Shown here: piece after piece, positions 1 to 13,782 of the stretch
Numbering within the stretch: the stretch's first letter is position 1
Layout: each line of letters opens with the position of its first letter
NCBI GenBank assembly: GCA_000499405.2
Contig: HG738138.1
Span: 2,418,001 to 2,482,000 of the forward strand
DNA length: 64,000 nucleotides
DNA from: Onchocerca volvulus
Taxonomy: Eukaryota; Nematoda; Chromadorea; Rhabditida; Onchocercidae
Direction: 5' to 3'
The notes under the pieces: generated by a model
Databases searched by the model: none
Seen by the model: the letters and a program-made list of their open reading frames with translations, nothing else
What the model was told of the DNA's origin: nothing
Program-made: the position numbers and the translations under genes

Positions 1-311
1 CCAAAGATGAGAAAAATTACCGGAAAATTACCCCAAACTTTCTTTAAGAGAGACTACTGCATTGACGTAAACAATGTTTCAACTGACAAAAGAACTGCAC
101 GGTGAATGAACTCATAACATCTCACCCAGATAATGCATGGAACGGAAATCAATAATCATGCGGAGAAATTAAAATTTTGCAAAGATTTTTCGGCAAAGCA
201 ACACGACATGATAAACAGAGTGTATTATAGAAGTAATTTCAGAACGAATCAGGCAAAGGGGAATATCTAAGCATGACTTGTTCTTTTTGTTCTCCAAAGA
301 TATAAAATGAC

Positions 312-3300
312 CTTGTTCAGCTTGCTTTCTTGAAGTTCACACCACGCAACCGCAACTCCTGTTTCTGTATCCAGACCACGGTAAACAGTTTTGAACGATC
401 CACGTCCTAGCTCCTCGTCAAATTTTAAAAATCGTCCATCTAAATCAAATTAAATGCTAAAAAAATTTGCTTGCAAAAACAATCACGGGAACAAGCTTGA
501 TAAAATGCATATTTTCCCTATCGAAAGTAATTATATTGCTTCTTAAACTTAATTTATGCACAGATCTTTCTTCCAGAAAGTCTTATGTCAAGTTCATCCA
601 AAAAGTCTTATTTCAAATTCACTTTAAGTTGCAAATCACTGGACTAAAATTGAAGCTAATTACTTTACTTGTACACTCATCATGTAAATCCATCTTAGAA
701 ACTACTATACTGCAGCATTTGTGAAAAGAAACTAAAAATTTAACACGGAAAATATCCACTGCTACCTGGTGATTTGTCGATAGGCTTCTCTTCTTCCGCA
801 TCGACGTCATCATCCACTACCTCTCGCTGTTTTTCCTCTGTTCGAGCTAACTATAAATTAATTCAGAATGTTTGATTCAGAAAATTCGTGGAATAATGAA
901 TGAGCTATAAAGAGTTATTTGAGAGATTTGAAAATCAGATATTGTATCAAAAATGTTTTGATTTTTGTTAATCATAAGTTGACATAAATCTTCCTGTGTG
1001 TAAAACAACTCAAATGACAGTTAAACAGCTCAATAGTATAAACCGACAGTTATGCAAGATATAGGAAATAATATTATTGGTATGATATTTTATACTATTA
1101 TGCCTTTTCCCTGCGTTAGAAGAAATATGTGACAACCGAAGATGCATGTTACAGAAGTGAAAATATATACATACTTCTTCATCTTTCTTCTCACTCTCAT
1201 ATGACGGCAAAGGCAACGGAATTTCCAAAATTACTGCACTGTTCTCTTCAATTTTTTCCTTTTCATCTTCTTCATTCACCGTTTCATGAATCTTTTTCTT
1301 CTTATTTCCTTCAGTATCCGATATTACAAGTGATGGAGCGGCTGGGATTCTGTAACATTGTCTTCTTTTTCATTATTTTCATTATAACGCAATGAAAAGA
1401 AAAAAGACAAAAATCTTCGCCCCTTAAAAGAAAACAATCGGTACCCATGATATTTATCGAAACTAAATAATAGTGTCAACGATGTTGTTGTTCCCACTAC
1501 GCATCGGAAACGATTTAATTCACTTCTTACCGATCCAGCGAACAAATACCTATCGTATGTTAGTTAGGTAACGACAGTTTGTTTCAGCTGAGTTCAATCC
1601 ATGTCACAATGCCTTCTCCTTCGTTTATTTACTAAAGGAAATGCAACGATACCACTACTATACTCAAACATTACCGTGGTGGAGTATTTGAATTCACGAC
1701 GTGGAAAAAGTGAATATCTATACAACTTCCATAAGATGATCAGCATATTTACTAACTTAAAATTTTTAAGCCGAATAGTTACACTTTTTTTGAATTCTAC
1801 GGCCCTTTCATTTGAAACGCATATGCAGTTGTCCGTTCTACCACAAAATACTAACAAGTAATAAACAACATCAGCATTATTTAGGAGATTTAAAAGTCTG
1901 AACATTTTTAGTGAGCTAACACGGAAGATTAAAAAAAAAAAGATATTCTAGGGTGTAGAAAATTGCTAATTTATAGCTCCACCATAAAAGTTATAGACCT
2001 TTCCCAGTTTCTCTCACCTCCTTCCTGCAATTGCGTATATACGTATCTACGTAATAGTGAAATCCGAAATTTCTGAGAAAAAGGAGAAAAATGGATCCTT
2101 TTCGTTCTTTAATCAGATACATGCAGCCCTTCGTTCCTTGATTATTTCATAGTTCATCAACACAAGTTTACATGAGGAAGCTTAGAACTTGCATTTAAGC
2201 AATGAGAATTTTGGTCTTGAGCGCAAAATTTCCAATTGCGGTATGTTCTTTTTTTCAGTTTGTTTCCCTTTCTAGTGATTGAATATATGTGCAAACGTTA
2301 TTTTACCATCTAACACTAAACAATATTGATCAGCCCACTAACATAAAAACTGAAAGACCGCGACAAAGTGGATTCATCAACGATAACATTCAAGAAACAG
2401 AATCTGAGGTCATGTTTCCCGGAAAAATAAAAAAACAAAAAAAAGAAAAAAAGACCGAATTATCTATTGTAATTGCTGAGTTCTAATAAAAATACACATA
2501 AACACAAACAGGTAAATTTCTCCCTAAGATTTTATGGCAGATGACGAAATTATCCCTTCAGCGAAACTACCCATGTAAGAAAACAGACACATATCAAAGT
2601 TTCGGGAAAAAATCGGCAGATTTTATTGAATTGCCCTTCTTTTTTTCAGTGTTATAGCAATAGACAGAAAGGTTTGGCAATTTTATCAAAATAAATAAAT
2701 ATCCAGTTGAAGAAGCAAGAGATTACCGAAATTTTCAAAATTGAGATTACTGTACTGCACCACCCTTATACCAGATAGGAGATATTGCACACAAATGAAT
2801 GGGAGGAAAGCAAGGATTCAAAATTTTAGGACTGACAATCTCCAGAAAAAAGGTATATATTTATGTGATATAAAAGAACGTGATTCAAGAGAGTTTAGAT
2901 TGGAATAGTTGTGCTAATATTCGTCATTCGTTATCATCTTAATATGTTCCTAAACTTAATTTCATCTGATGTGCTCATTATACGCCATTCTTCAATCTAT
3001 TATATATTAAAATTAAATGGAAATGAATCAGTCAAAAACTCGCAACGAATAATTTATGGTAGGTAAAGGGAGTTCAGCTTCGAAATATGCCACTTCAAAA
3101 ATTTTGAATGGATTATATTTCCCAAAATTGCAATAAATGAGGAAATAGACCAAAATAATATAAATTCTCGTTTAATTCTAATAAAAAAAACCTACCAAAA
3201 TCAACCACATTTACCATGCAACCTGCTTATACCAAGTTTCACTTTCCAGTAGTTTCCACTGCATGGGTACCCACCTGACGCTATGAAGCACAAAAAAAAA

Positions 3301-6300
3301 AAAAAAAAAAAAAAAACTTTCCAGTGCCCTGAAACGTATGCCACAAGCGAATTGAAATATGTTTGCTCTTCCCTTTTCTTCTCTTTTTTTTTTTTTTGAC
3401 TTTTAGGTGTAAAGTTATTCTATTTTAAACTTATCATCCCTTAAATTGCATCATTTCTCTTCAAACAACAATTAACCGACATTGTCATGTTACTTCGATT
3501 CCGATGAAATGCAACTTCCATTTGTCGATAGGACAGCTAAATGTTTAACCATTTTAATTCATCTGCTAGTTAAGGACTGAAACCTTGACTTTTATACACG
3601 ATTTTTATAAACGCTGCATTTCCTTAAAGCATTTTTTTAAAAGAAAAAAAAACATCATGAAACCTGTTTCTTTCGAACAAAGTTTGTTGATGCGCTGTTG
3701 TATCTTTTCGTGCAATAGTTCCCGGTGATTTTGATGACTTGTCTATTGACAGTTGTCGATAACGACTCCATGGCTAGACAAAAACAAAAATGTATATATT
3801 TCTAATATACTAAATAGGAATACCATTGATCTAAAGAAATATTGCAAAGATAAGGAAAAGGCATATCATTTCTTTAGATAAGAAGGATACTTTAAATCAA
3901 TTATTTTAACTTAAACTGGTCCAACATTACTAACAATATGATAGTTAAGAAATAAAGTATTTATTAATAACTAAAGTTGAGTTATTTATTCTCTACGCAT
4001 TCCATTTTATTTCTTTATCTTCTATCATCTTGCTGCATACATTGTTTCTCGAAGATAAATATCTTAGAATAACTTGTAATACTTCCTAAGCTTTTTTAGA
4101 GAAATAACTGAAAAGAACTCTACTACATGCATACACTGCAGGTTCACGAATATGGAAAGATAACCTACCTGATTTCAGAATTTTCTTCTTTTTTCTCTTT
4201 CAAACAATTTGATTAACTACTAGTTATTTCGATGTATTCTTAAAAACTTGCACACCAATTCTTTCTAAACATATTCAACATCGAGAAATAAACAATTTCA
4301 TTAAAAAAACAAACAAACCGAGTAAGGTTTAGCTGGTCTTGAAAGACGCCAATCCCGTTGCACAGCTTCAAGACGTGATCGTTCCTCACCAGAAAGCCAA
4401 TTTGAGGTGCCACTTAAATTGTAAGCCGTGAAATTTCAATATCAAAAACTAAATTATGATAAAAATCTAGTTCAACAAATTCCAATTACCAATACGAAAT
4501 TATAAATATGGGATTGAAAAACAAGAAATAGTATTATCAATGATGCCAACAATGAACATTTGCAGCAGAACGGGATTTCTTTTCGGACAACTTTAGTTTA
4601 ACTTTTAAAATATTAAATTTCATTATATACAAATGATACATGCTATGATATTAAAGCTTCAATTTTGATAAGAATTTCATAAATTTTCACTCTATAGCTC
4701 TTGGCATGTCAAGTTTCAATTTCCTTTACAGTATTTTATAGCTTAGGCATAAATCAAGCAGGCATATGACAAAAATAGTGATACTTCGGTAAATACTACA
4801 ATCAGGCTTAATAAAGACTGTCCAACCATTTAATACAGTAATTGCTGCCAATTTGGACTGTCTGATCTCTTTGCTGGTACATATCAACATTGTGTCTCCT
4901 CGGTTTGCTCGAAACATACGAACGTGCTAAACTTTTCCAAAATCAAAAAAAAAAAAAAAAAAAGAAAAAAAGAAAAAAAAAAAGAAAAATCCAAGATCTA
5001 ACTGATGATCAAACGAAACAATGAATGACAGAAACGGCGAAAAAAATTACAAGGAAAAACATTTAAAAAAATAAATAACAGTTGCTGGAAAACAATTTAG
5101 ATTTCAGGGTTATGAAAATTTTTTAAAAATGAATTCTAGGCAAGACAAATTATCCATGCAAACATGACCATTAATTTTTCAAATTTAAAAGTTAAAAAAA
5201 TGAAGCAAAATAGTGAAAACGATTATTTCTTACAGTAAATAAGGAAACGAGTACCAAATATATATTTTCCATTTGTAATAAAATCATGTGGTTAGAAATC
5301 TTCTAAATTATTACGGTTAAACTTGGACAAATTGATGGCAAAAAAAAAAAGAAAAAAAGCAAGAGTACTTAAAACAGTTCACCTCAATTTCCACATAACA
5401 ACAGGAAACGATGATTATGAGTTTTCGAAAATATTCCCATCCAAATCATGAACCATCATCATGCGATGCGGCATAGGTATGCGCATTTTATACGAACAAA
5501 TGCACAAAAAAAAAGAGAAAATTGTATAAAAATCCAAAAAGATGACAGGATAACATTTATATCTGATTATTCACGCAATAGGAAACAAAATTCTCAGTTT
5601 CGGAAAAAGCAAACGTTTTTTTTTCCCTGAACTTTGTCTGCATTTATCAGCTTTATCTGTTTTTTTTTTTATTTTTTTTTTTGATTGCAAATTTTTGAAT
5701 GTAATCTTCCACATCATGGATTCAAATAAACATTTGACCCATCAAAAAGGGTGTAATAGTCTTATCAGATGATTTTTTGTGAGAAATAAGAAAAAATTAC
5801 AGTAATACCCGAATGATAGAAAGAGCTTGAAAAAAAAAAAAAGATTACAGTGCTAATGTGCTATTATCTTATTAATCAAAGACTGTTAGGAATTTCCTGG
5901 ATAAATATTTTCAATATTGAAATTTATGATTAAATAAATTGCATACATTCCATTTTTGAAAACTATACACTTGTCACTGATATACACTTATCACCAATAC
6001 GCTATCACCGTTACAACATACAGTTTTTCCGATAGCAAGAAAACGTGAAAGAAAAACACGTTATGATGTCTAATTTTAACAAATTAATTAAATTATCGTA
6101 AAAATTTACAAAACCCTTTTAAAATCAGTTTGTTCATTTTTTTTTTTCCATTTATCAATAACGACATAGATAACGATTTATAATAGTTTATCGATCACTT
6201 AAATAAAACCATCTCTCACTCCATCCAACAAACATATTCGGTGATATGACGCGGAATTTGAAGAATTAGCGAACATAGGTCACTTTCATCACTAAGATAA

Positions 6301-9300
6301 GCAAAAGTGATAGGCACCATTAACAACTGTATTTTGGACTTTAGAAAGAATTCGCATATTTTTAACTTCGATATCGCAAAATTTCATGATATTAAAACGG
6401 ATTTATACGGGTTACATCATTCTAGAATTGGTTCCTGATGCTAAAATGACCGATTATGGATGGATACTTTCCTAATTAATATAGAAATTTTTGACGGAAC
6501 TGATATGAAGCTATTTAAAGATTATGTTTTGGTAATAACAAGAGAAGAAAAAATAACATTCATATCAGAACAATCATACAAACATTTAAAAAAAAAAAAA
6601 GGAAACCCAAAAGCATTCAGATGTTTAAATAGCATAACATTCAAATAATTCATATCAACTTACGCAGATTATTACTGATCAATGATACTTTATTGATAAC
6701 ATAAAACACAACACACATACGCACTCCATCAATCTTATTTTCATTTTTGTTTTTCACAAATATATACAACTTAACATACAAGCATTGCATAAACAAACGA
6801 ATTCAGTCTTTTTTTTCTTCTACTCGATTTTTTGAAAAAATGAATCGTTAAAGATAAGATTTAGCTACTTCATCAATAAATAAATGGAAATGTTTCGGAA
6901 TATTTTTGCAGAATTTACTATGATGTACACCGATTTCATTTAAAAACTTCTATTTTATTTGAGCATTTTATAGGAAATAAGTTGAAAACAAATGATACCC
7001 AGGAAAGAAGAGCTTTTAAGTTTATTTATCGACAAAATTTCAGCGAAATAACCCACAATTAAAGCGAAATTGTATCATTTGAATAACTTTTTCCCCTCTG
7101 ACATTATTCCTGCCAGTTTGGGTAAAATGATCTTGATTATTATTGGACGCAAAGAAAGAAGATTAAATTTAAGAAATTTTAAATTCTAAAAAATGGAAAA
7201 AATGATAAAAACTTTAAGAGCCTTTGTTATAAAGTTGTTCATTTTCTAAATATGTTACTTACCTTCATAAGGCGTTATTTAGATCCGCAAAATAACAGGT
7301 ACAGTTGAAGTTGAACACCGATGAAAGAGTTTAAATTTACTGTATGCAGCAATATACTTATGAAAGAACAAGATCATCTCGCTCTCGATGATGAACGAAA
7401 CTGGATATTTTACGGAAAATGATGAAAATATTTTGTAATCAATTAATTAAAATTAAAAAAAAAAAATTGTTGATTAGACAGCGGAAATTCTTCGATAAAA
7501 CTAAGAGAATCAAAGAGCCATCCTGAATTTGTAATTAGCAACCTCCTATCAACTCAATCAAAAATGAATACATTTCGTGCAAATGAATGAAATAAAGGAA
7601 AAGTTTGAAAGGAATGGGAATACTATTATGGAATGATAATCTAATACAGTCCAATACAAATTTTGGCTGATGAAGATTAGCAGAGAGAAACAATTTGTTC
7701 ATAAGTTCTCCGGCAGAATGTCTAGACTGAAAAAACCATTGAGTTAGAAATGCCACCAATAAGTTGAAATTGTTCAATTAGATGAGAAAAAACATACTTC
7801 AGAAAAGCAGTTATTTATAGGAAATAAAAATCAGAATCCTGGATTCACAGTTTTCCATTGCTTGAAAACAATTCGCATATTTCAGTAAGCAAAGTATAGA
7901 TGATGTTGATACTGTCAGAAACTGGGCAAATATTTAGATTTTGAAATTGAAGCAGCAGACGAACTATACTACTTATCGATCAAAGTCTCTCGCTTAAATA
8001 GCTTAAACTTTACCCTGATCTAAAAAAAGTATGAATAAATATAGTAGGTAAAAAGAAAAGAAAAGCCAGAAACTTGATGATGGTTCTAGGACAAATATTT
8101 CGTAGGTTTAATCTAAATGAAACTTCGGCATCAGATCACGGTCGATCGTTTAGCAGCAAAAGGTACGGATTTTATAAATGACAACCGGAAACTGCATCGG
8201 AAGATAGCTAAGCAGGAATCTTTTTTTTGATCATAGAGAAATATCCTCTTTTCATATTTCCAGATATCACATATACAGTCATCAATACTGTTCCAGCAGA
8301 AATGTTTAATGGAAAGATAATAATTAACCAAACAAAAAACATAGTATTAGTATGAATAGATGAATACCACAATAGTTGTAGTGACGCTGAACAAGTACAG
8401 ATATGATGATTTCTCAATAATACACAAAAATTGACAGAAAATGTCACAACGAAAGAATAGATCCAGTTCTCGATTAATTGAAAACTGCTTAAAAAGTTTT
8501 AAAACTAATCAGCAGTTTTTAAAATTCAAAAAAGATTCCTTCAATCTCAACTGCGATTAGGAAAGTTGGGTCAAAAACATCAATTACTCATAAATGTTAG
8601 CCATGAAATTGATATCAAGCTTGAAAGAGGAGATGCAAAAGTGAACTTAGATCGGTAAACTGTTTCAGGTTATAAATATTGCAATCGACGTGTTGTAACT
8701 GGATGCAAATTGTCAGTGTGCAGTAATTTCAGTGTACTTTTTTGTTACAATCAGTTTACTTATGGAAAACCATAAGCTTTCGAAAACTGTATGCAGTTCA
8801 TGAATGTTCTAAGGTCCACTTTCATGCCTTCATTTAAATCTCATGCAACACATCTAGCACTTTATCATTTCTCCAAAAAACGAAGGGAATCGAAAGACAC
8901 AAATTCTTAGAGCAGTCCCTCTCACCAGAAATTTTCGATTCGTTCAGTTCGCAAGATTGATACTTTCAGTGAATTATGACTCAAGCAAAAAGTTTAATAA
9001 CTTGGATTTCATGCAACTAACTAAACAATTAAAAATGCTATTTGCCGACACGCATTCTTCCAGAAAATCATGATCCCCTGATTATTTTTTCCATCTTTTT
9101 AACAATTCTGATCAATAATACATAGTCCTGGGCAAATACGACTTCACGTTTCGTATGTCAGAAGCATATCTGATAGAATAATCATGTCTTTTAAAAAACA
9201 TGAAGCACACACAAAAAAATAAATTATGGTTAGCATACACGCAATTCATAATAAATGATCATTTTTGAAGCGCAAAAAAATTGCCTAGAGAAACAAATGA

Positions 9301-11307
9301 ATAAAATTGCTGGACAGGCCGGATTTGTTATTAAAAAGACATGATCAGTTTTTCTATTTCATGCATAGAAAGAAAAAATTTCGGGTTTTGACGAAAAAAA
9401 AAAAAAAACCAACCCGTACATTTTCTTAGTTCAGAGGTGAATATTCAAAACGCATAAACTTAACAAAGAAAATACATCAATCATTAACCATGCCTTTCAA
9501 AGCAGAGAGAGAAAAAGACTAGAAAAACACTTTTGGAAAAAAAAATGTGACCCAAACCACAATAGCCAATCATAAACTTTTACAAATTAGTGTTGAAATC
9601 CAGCAGATAAAAAAGTTCGTGAACTCTTAATAATTATTTCAGGTTAAAACATACTTTTCAGAACTTGTAGTTTTATTTCGACGCATCTTTGAGAATGCGC
9701 CGCACAATAGCGATGAAAAAGATTTAATGATAAGCAAAAAAAAATTTTGTTGATAATTTTGCTTTTCTAAAAAATTTGCATAGTATTTTATGCTGTGCAA
9801 ATTTTTGGAAATACTCCATTGTATAAATCATGATTATTATTATCAGACGAATTTCTTCTGATATAACCAAAAGAATATCCAAATCTCTTAGCTAGACATT
9901 TCTTTTTTTTCTTTTCTTTGGGGGGAGGGGGAGGGAGGTGGGGAGGGGGGTGATTTGCAAGAGCCAAAAAATCAATGCGAATCAAAATGACCATTACTCA
10001 TTTCAATAACTATTTATGACAAAAAAAATTTGGAAATTAATACCGATAAAAAGTGAATTCTTAACCTTTGATTAACATGATGCTAGCATTTCCGAAATTC
10101 TTAAAATGGTGGAAGATGAAGAATAAACCAAATGATGATCTAAATTTGCTTATTGGTCCAAAAAATTGTCCTACACATCGATTTTCGTTGCTTTCTCATG
10201 CATTAGGAACGGTTCAACTCATTAAAATATTTTAAATTCACTTCTCAGTTCTGTTGTACTTACTTGCCATGGATTTAACGTGTACAGCACATACATTTAG
10301 AGTTATCCTGCCCAAATCTAACAGCATTCTTTGAAATTTGTTCAGCATTGGAATATTTCGATATCAAATGAACAGAAATGGATTCAGATAGGAATCGATC
10401 GTCACTTTTTCTTTTTCATAGTTAATTACTTATTCCTAATAGTAAATACAATTCCTACTTCATTGTCTAAATTATTCTCGTTGAACTACATAAAGAATAC
10501 TAATATATCTTACAATAAATATATTATAATTCCATTATAAAACAATTTTATTCTTTCACAAATATCCATATTTCGAAGTATGATCAATGGAATTTTCTGT
10601 AACTAGGTTAATAACACTTATCTAGAGTGGCAGTAGCATGCAAATCACCCCCTGTTCATTCAGTTCGGAAAAAGCTAAAAGCTTTGCTATCTGTTCCTAC
10701 GTTTCTGGCTCAATTTTAATAACCTAAATCTACTGCCGACATAGATTAGGAAATAATGTAATTCACGTAATGAATTACATTTATATCAGGTGCATAAAAA
10801 CGAATGTTATATTTTTCCTGGAAATTAAACCGAAAAAGAAAAAAAATGCCAAGCAAGTGGCTTCTTTGAAAATTTTTGATTGGCTTCAGGAATTAAATCA
10901 TGATATAAATAAATAAAATTCAAGTCTTACATAGTCTTTTTTCCGAGTGACTTATACCATTATGGATGTGGATTATACATAATATTCAGATATCACGAAA
11001 TATTCAGGATAATAATAGTAATCAAATAGTTTTGAAGCATATGAAATTGTAATAAAGAAAACTGCAGAATATTCAGCATTTAAACAAACAGAATACCTGT
11101 TTACGAACTCCACCAATCACAAAATATTCATTGCTGGCATCACAGATAAGTAATTAAATATAAATTAGCATATTCACCAGCTAACCTGGCTACAGGTTCT
11201 TGATTATGCGAATCCTCATTAACTCGACGCATAACACGCTTGCGATAGCCGGATTGCGCCGAGCTGGTCTTCCGACAATCCGTTGTTGTTGCATCCTTCT
11301 CCTCCAT
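312..11307 (-). CDS. wnk-1: WNK-family serine/threonine kinase, N-terminal part (gene continues beyond the left edge)
   Basis: Six phase-consistent exons on the minus strand: 11307-11186, 4412-4319, 3773-3664, 1349-1175, 850-766 and 439-312 (714 nt, 238 codons, ending in phase 0). The first five exons (about 195 residues) encode a Ser/Glu/Lys-rich tail starting [10 protein letters not shown]. The last reads [20 protein letters not shown] and then [13 protein letters not shown], which is WNK subdomains I-II: the catalytic lysine sits in the glycine-rich loop (GRGSFK) and a cysteine replaces the usual subdomain-II lysine (VAWC), the family hallmark. WNKs are chloride- and osmo-sensitive cytoplasmic kinases acting through SPAK/OSR1-type kinases (GCK-3 in C. 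elegans). The start at 11307 is the only in-frame ATG of exon 1. Intron 1 (4413-11185, 6.8 kb) holds no recognisable exon. The rest of the kinase is outside the window. The 312 donor (GTCATT) is weak, but the reading frame is unambiguous. Confidence 0.9.
9920..9950 (+). other. G-rich tract, potential G-quadruplex, in wnk-1 intron 1
   Basis: About 31 bases that are almost only G with single A or T spacers (runs of 6, 5, 3, 4 and 6 G). This satisfies a four-run G-quadruplex pattern on the plus strand, which is the template strand of wnk-1. It follows a T/C-rich stretch and stands out in intronic DNA of otherwise very high A+T. Confidence 0.6.
10755..10781. repeat. Perfect 11-bp palindrome with 5-base loop
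   Basis: AATGTAATTCA, then CGTAA, then TGAATTACATT, inside wnk-1 intron 1 about 400 bp downstream of its first exon. It could be a hairpin or a dimer-binding site. No function is assigned. Confidence 0.55.
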
Positions 11308-11598
11308 TGTTAGAAGCGGTTAACGTAACAATCCACAAAAAATTCACGCTAACCACTACAGAAACTTTCCTATATCAGATCAATGCAGAGATCCGCCCCC
11401 GAGGAGGCGAATTGCAATAAACAAACAACGTGGAAAAACTGACGTTAGAGCCCACGACGTTCGAGCTCTACACCTTTCCTTTTAAATCAACATCGTCCGA
11501 ACTGATAAATCCTGAAAAAATTGAGATTAGTTAAAGTGAAAAATTTTTTAAGAAATCGATACACTAGAAGTCGAGTGAAAGGTCGACTTATATCGCAA

Positions 11599-11654
11599 AT
11601 TTTACGTCATGTAAAATCTTTCAAACATGATAAATTTCACGTAATGTGAAATTT
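11599..11654. promoter_or_regulatory. Tandem pair of ACGTCAT/ACGTAAT-centred palindromes
   Basis: ATTTTAC-GTCAT-GTAAAAT at 11599-11617 and AAATTTCAC-GTAAT-GTGAAATTT at 11632-11654 are two imperfect palindromes 14 bases apart, about 300 bp upstream of the wnk-1 ATG. TTACGTCAT resembles CRE/ATF-type bZIP sites. That the pair is regulatory is inference. Confidence 0.4.
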
Positions 11655-12492
11655 TAGCACGCATACAACAAGAACTGAGCATTAACATACGAGTGAATAT
11701 AGACAGATAGCTGACACCGGGAAACAGATGAGGTCGTAATTTTTCATGCAACATGGATCTTCTCCTCGACTCTCATTATCTTTACATTAAAACATTTATT
11801 GGACAACAAATAATATGTGATATCAACCAGCGAAATGAGTAGGCTTCAGAAATTTCGGTCAAGTAACACGAATCAAACATGCTGGTCAATGTAGGCAGAA
11901 ATTTCAAAAACCATCAGTCCTTTTTTTCTCTTCTTTCTCTTTCTCTCTCTCTTTCTCTCTTGCAGTTCCGTGAAATCCTAGGATAAATTCAAGCTCATCA
12001 ATATACCATCCGCCAAAGAAAGTTTAAAATGTTGGTGGATGAGATAGATGGATTAGTAGCAACAGTTTTGTTGATACCCGATAGGAAAGCACTCTGTCAT
12101 GTTTTGTTATTAGTAGCAGGGAAATAAACTTAGAATGACTTAACATTCTTGTTTTACTTCCAAAGATGCCATTATTTTTATCCAGAAAATAAATCGAAAT
12201 AAAGAGATCAAACCAAGATATGTCAACTGCACATGCGATCTATGTGTGTGACATCCAAATTGCATACTGTAATTTTAAAGCTTGAATGAAGACAGAACTA
12301 AAACGATGTTAATTACGATGGTAAGGGAGCGAATGATGTCGCAATGATCCAAATATCGCTCACCGATTGTCGTTTTGCTTTATACCATCGCACTTTGTAA
12401 TATTTCTTTTTTTTTTTTTGCTTTTCAAAGAAAAAAAAAAAAAAAAACTTAACCCCTTCTATTGCTGAACGGATCCACACGAGGATTCCGAT

Positions 12493-12530
12493 GAAGAGAG
12501 AGAGAGAGAGAGGGAGAGAGAAAGAGAAAG
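12493..12530. repeat. (GA)n microsatellite
   Basis: Near-uninterrupted AG dinucleotide repeat upstream of wnk-1, grading into AAAGAG. Confidence 0.85.
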
Positions 12531-13782
12531 GAGAACTTTCGGATAATCTCGGTCATAATTGGAGAAATTCCGTTGAACACCTCCAGCGTTGACAAATTCG
12601 ACAAAACGCCTTCAACACAAGCCAATCACACGAAATTTTCCCATTTCTCCCCTCCCATCCTTTCGAAGACACTTTTGGAGACAAGCCAAACACTTCTTCG
12701 ATCGCTTCGAGACTATCTGATGTGATGCAACACTATATTTTCTAGCAGGAGTAAAAGGTTATTTGGCAAATAGCATTTGTGTTTTTGGATTATTTCTGGG
12801 GGATTTCCACTATCAAGATAAAATCTCGGAGAAGTTTTAATCGTGTTAGATTACTTCCAGGAAGCTTTCTTGATTCGGATTACTGACGGAAAGTGATTTT
12901 GAAGTTTGATCCTTGAATTTTGTGGATTTTACATAGTGTAAAAATTCCGAATTAATCCTCAAATCGGGAAAAACTGACGAATTAATACTCAAAGTCTTCT
13001 TTTTGGTCTTATTTAAGTTACACAAAAGGTCATGTCAACCTTTTTCTTCTAGTAAAGAACCTGGAATTGATTTCTGTCCTTCGGTATTTTTGGTACCATC
13101 ATCACATCACTGTCTTGATCTAGGATCTGGTTGCTATTAACCGCTTCATTCTATATACATCCATATAGTCCCGCGATGTCCCAGTGATCTGATTCTGAGA
13201 TCGTTCTGTGAATGGGCATCAAGTGAAAACGCGTATGAAAATTGATGTATTTCGAGTTCTCCGCGAAATGGAGACCAATGTCTGAACTTCCTTGTTAGAG
13301 TTAACTCTCGAATTTCTGGCCTTCAGATTCCTTGCTCTTGCCACGCTTTTTTTTTTTCTGAACTTCTTCCCTCAGTTTTCAAGTTTTTGTGTTTGTGGAT
13401 TACGCATACACTCCAAGTGCACTGAAACAAATGCTACTGTTTTCAAAATAACACAGAAAACAGTTGAGCTCTGGTTTCCTAACATTCGGATACTTGATTG
13501 AGCTGTCCTTCCCAGATCAAATTCTGCTGCTTTTGGAATTGTTAACTTCGCTATCTCTTGGCTTCATAGTCTCACATTTTTTCTATTTAAATCCTTAAAT
13601 TTCGCAGTTGCCTGATTTTGAAATTTTCTGTCTTTTAGAATCTTGATTTGAAACATTTCCGATTGCACTTTGTCTGTCTTTTTGATCTTTAAATTTTGAC
13701 TTTTACCCGCGTAACTTCTTTCACAATTCTCAACATCTAGATTTACACAACTGTTCAACTTAAGGATACCATCGTCTCCTAA

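Larger units (their letters stand above)
11308..13780. promoter_or_regulatory. Upstream region of wnk-1 (5' UTR/promoter), no gene recognised
   Basis: About 2.5 kb before the wnk-1 start codon. The first 170 bases are relatively rich in G+C and CpG compared with the flanks, as expected of a 5' UTR or core promoter. It also contains two palindromes with an ACGT(C/A)AT core (11599-11617, 11632-11654), a CT microsatellite (about 11921-11960) and a GA microsatellite (about 12493-12530). From about 12900 to 13560 base composition is more balanced again, but I could not find a convincing exon on either strand. Confidence 0.45.

Noticed and set aside
1510..1560. Strong donor-like GTAAGAAG on the minus strand in a wnk-1 intron
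   Set aside because: No exon with the required phase leads into it. The 3773-3664 exon already joins 4319 and 1349 in phase.
2289..2486. 65-codon plus-strand open frame in a wnk-1 intron
   Set aside because: It ends in poly-Lys from an A-run and has no splice context or recognisable motif.
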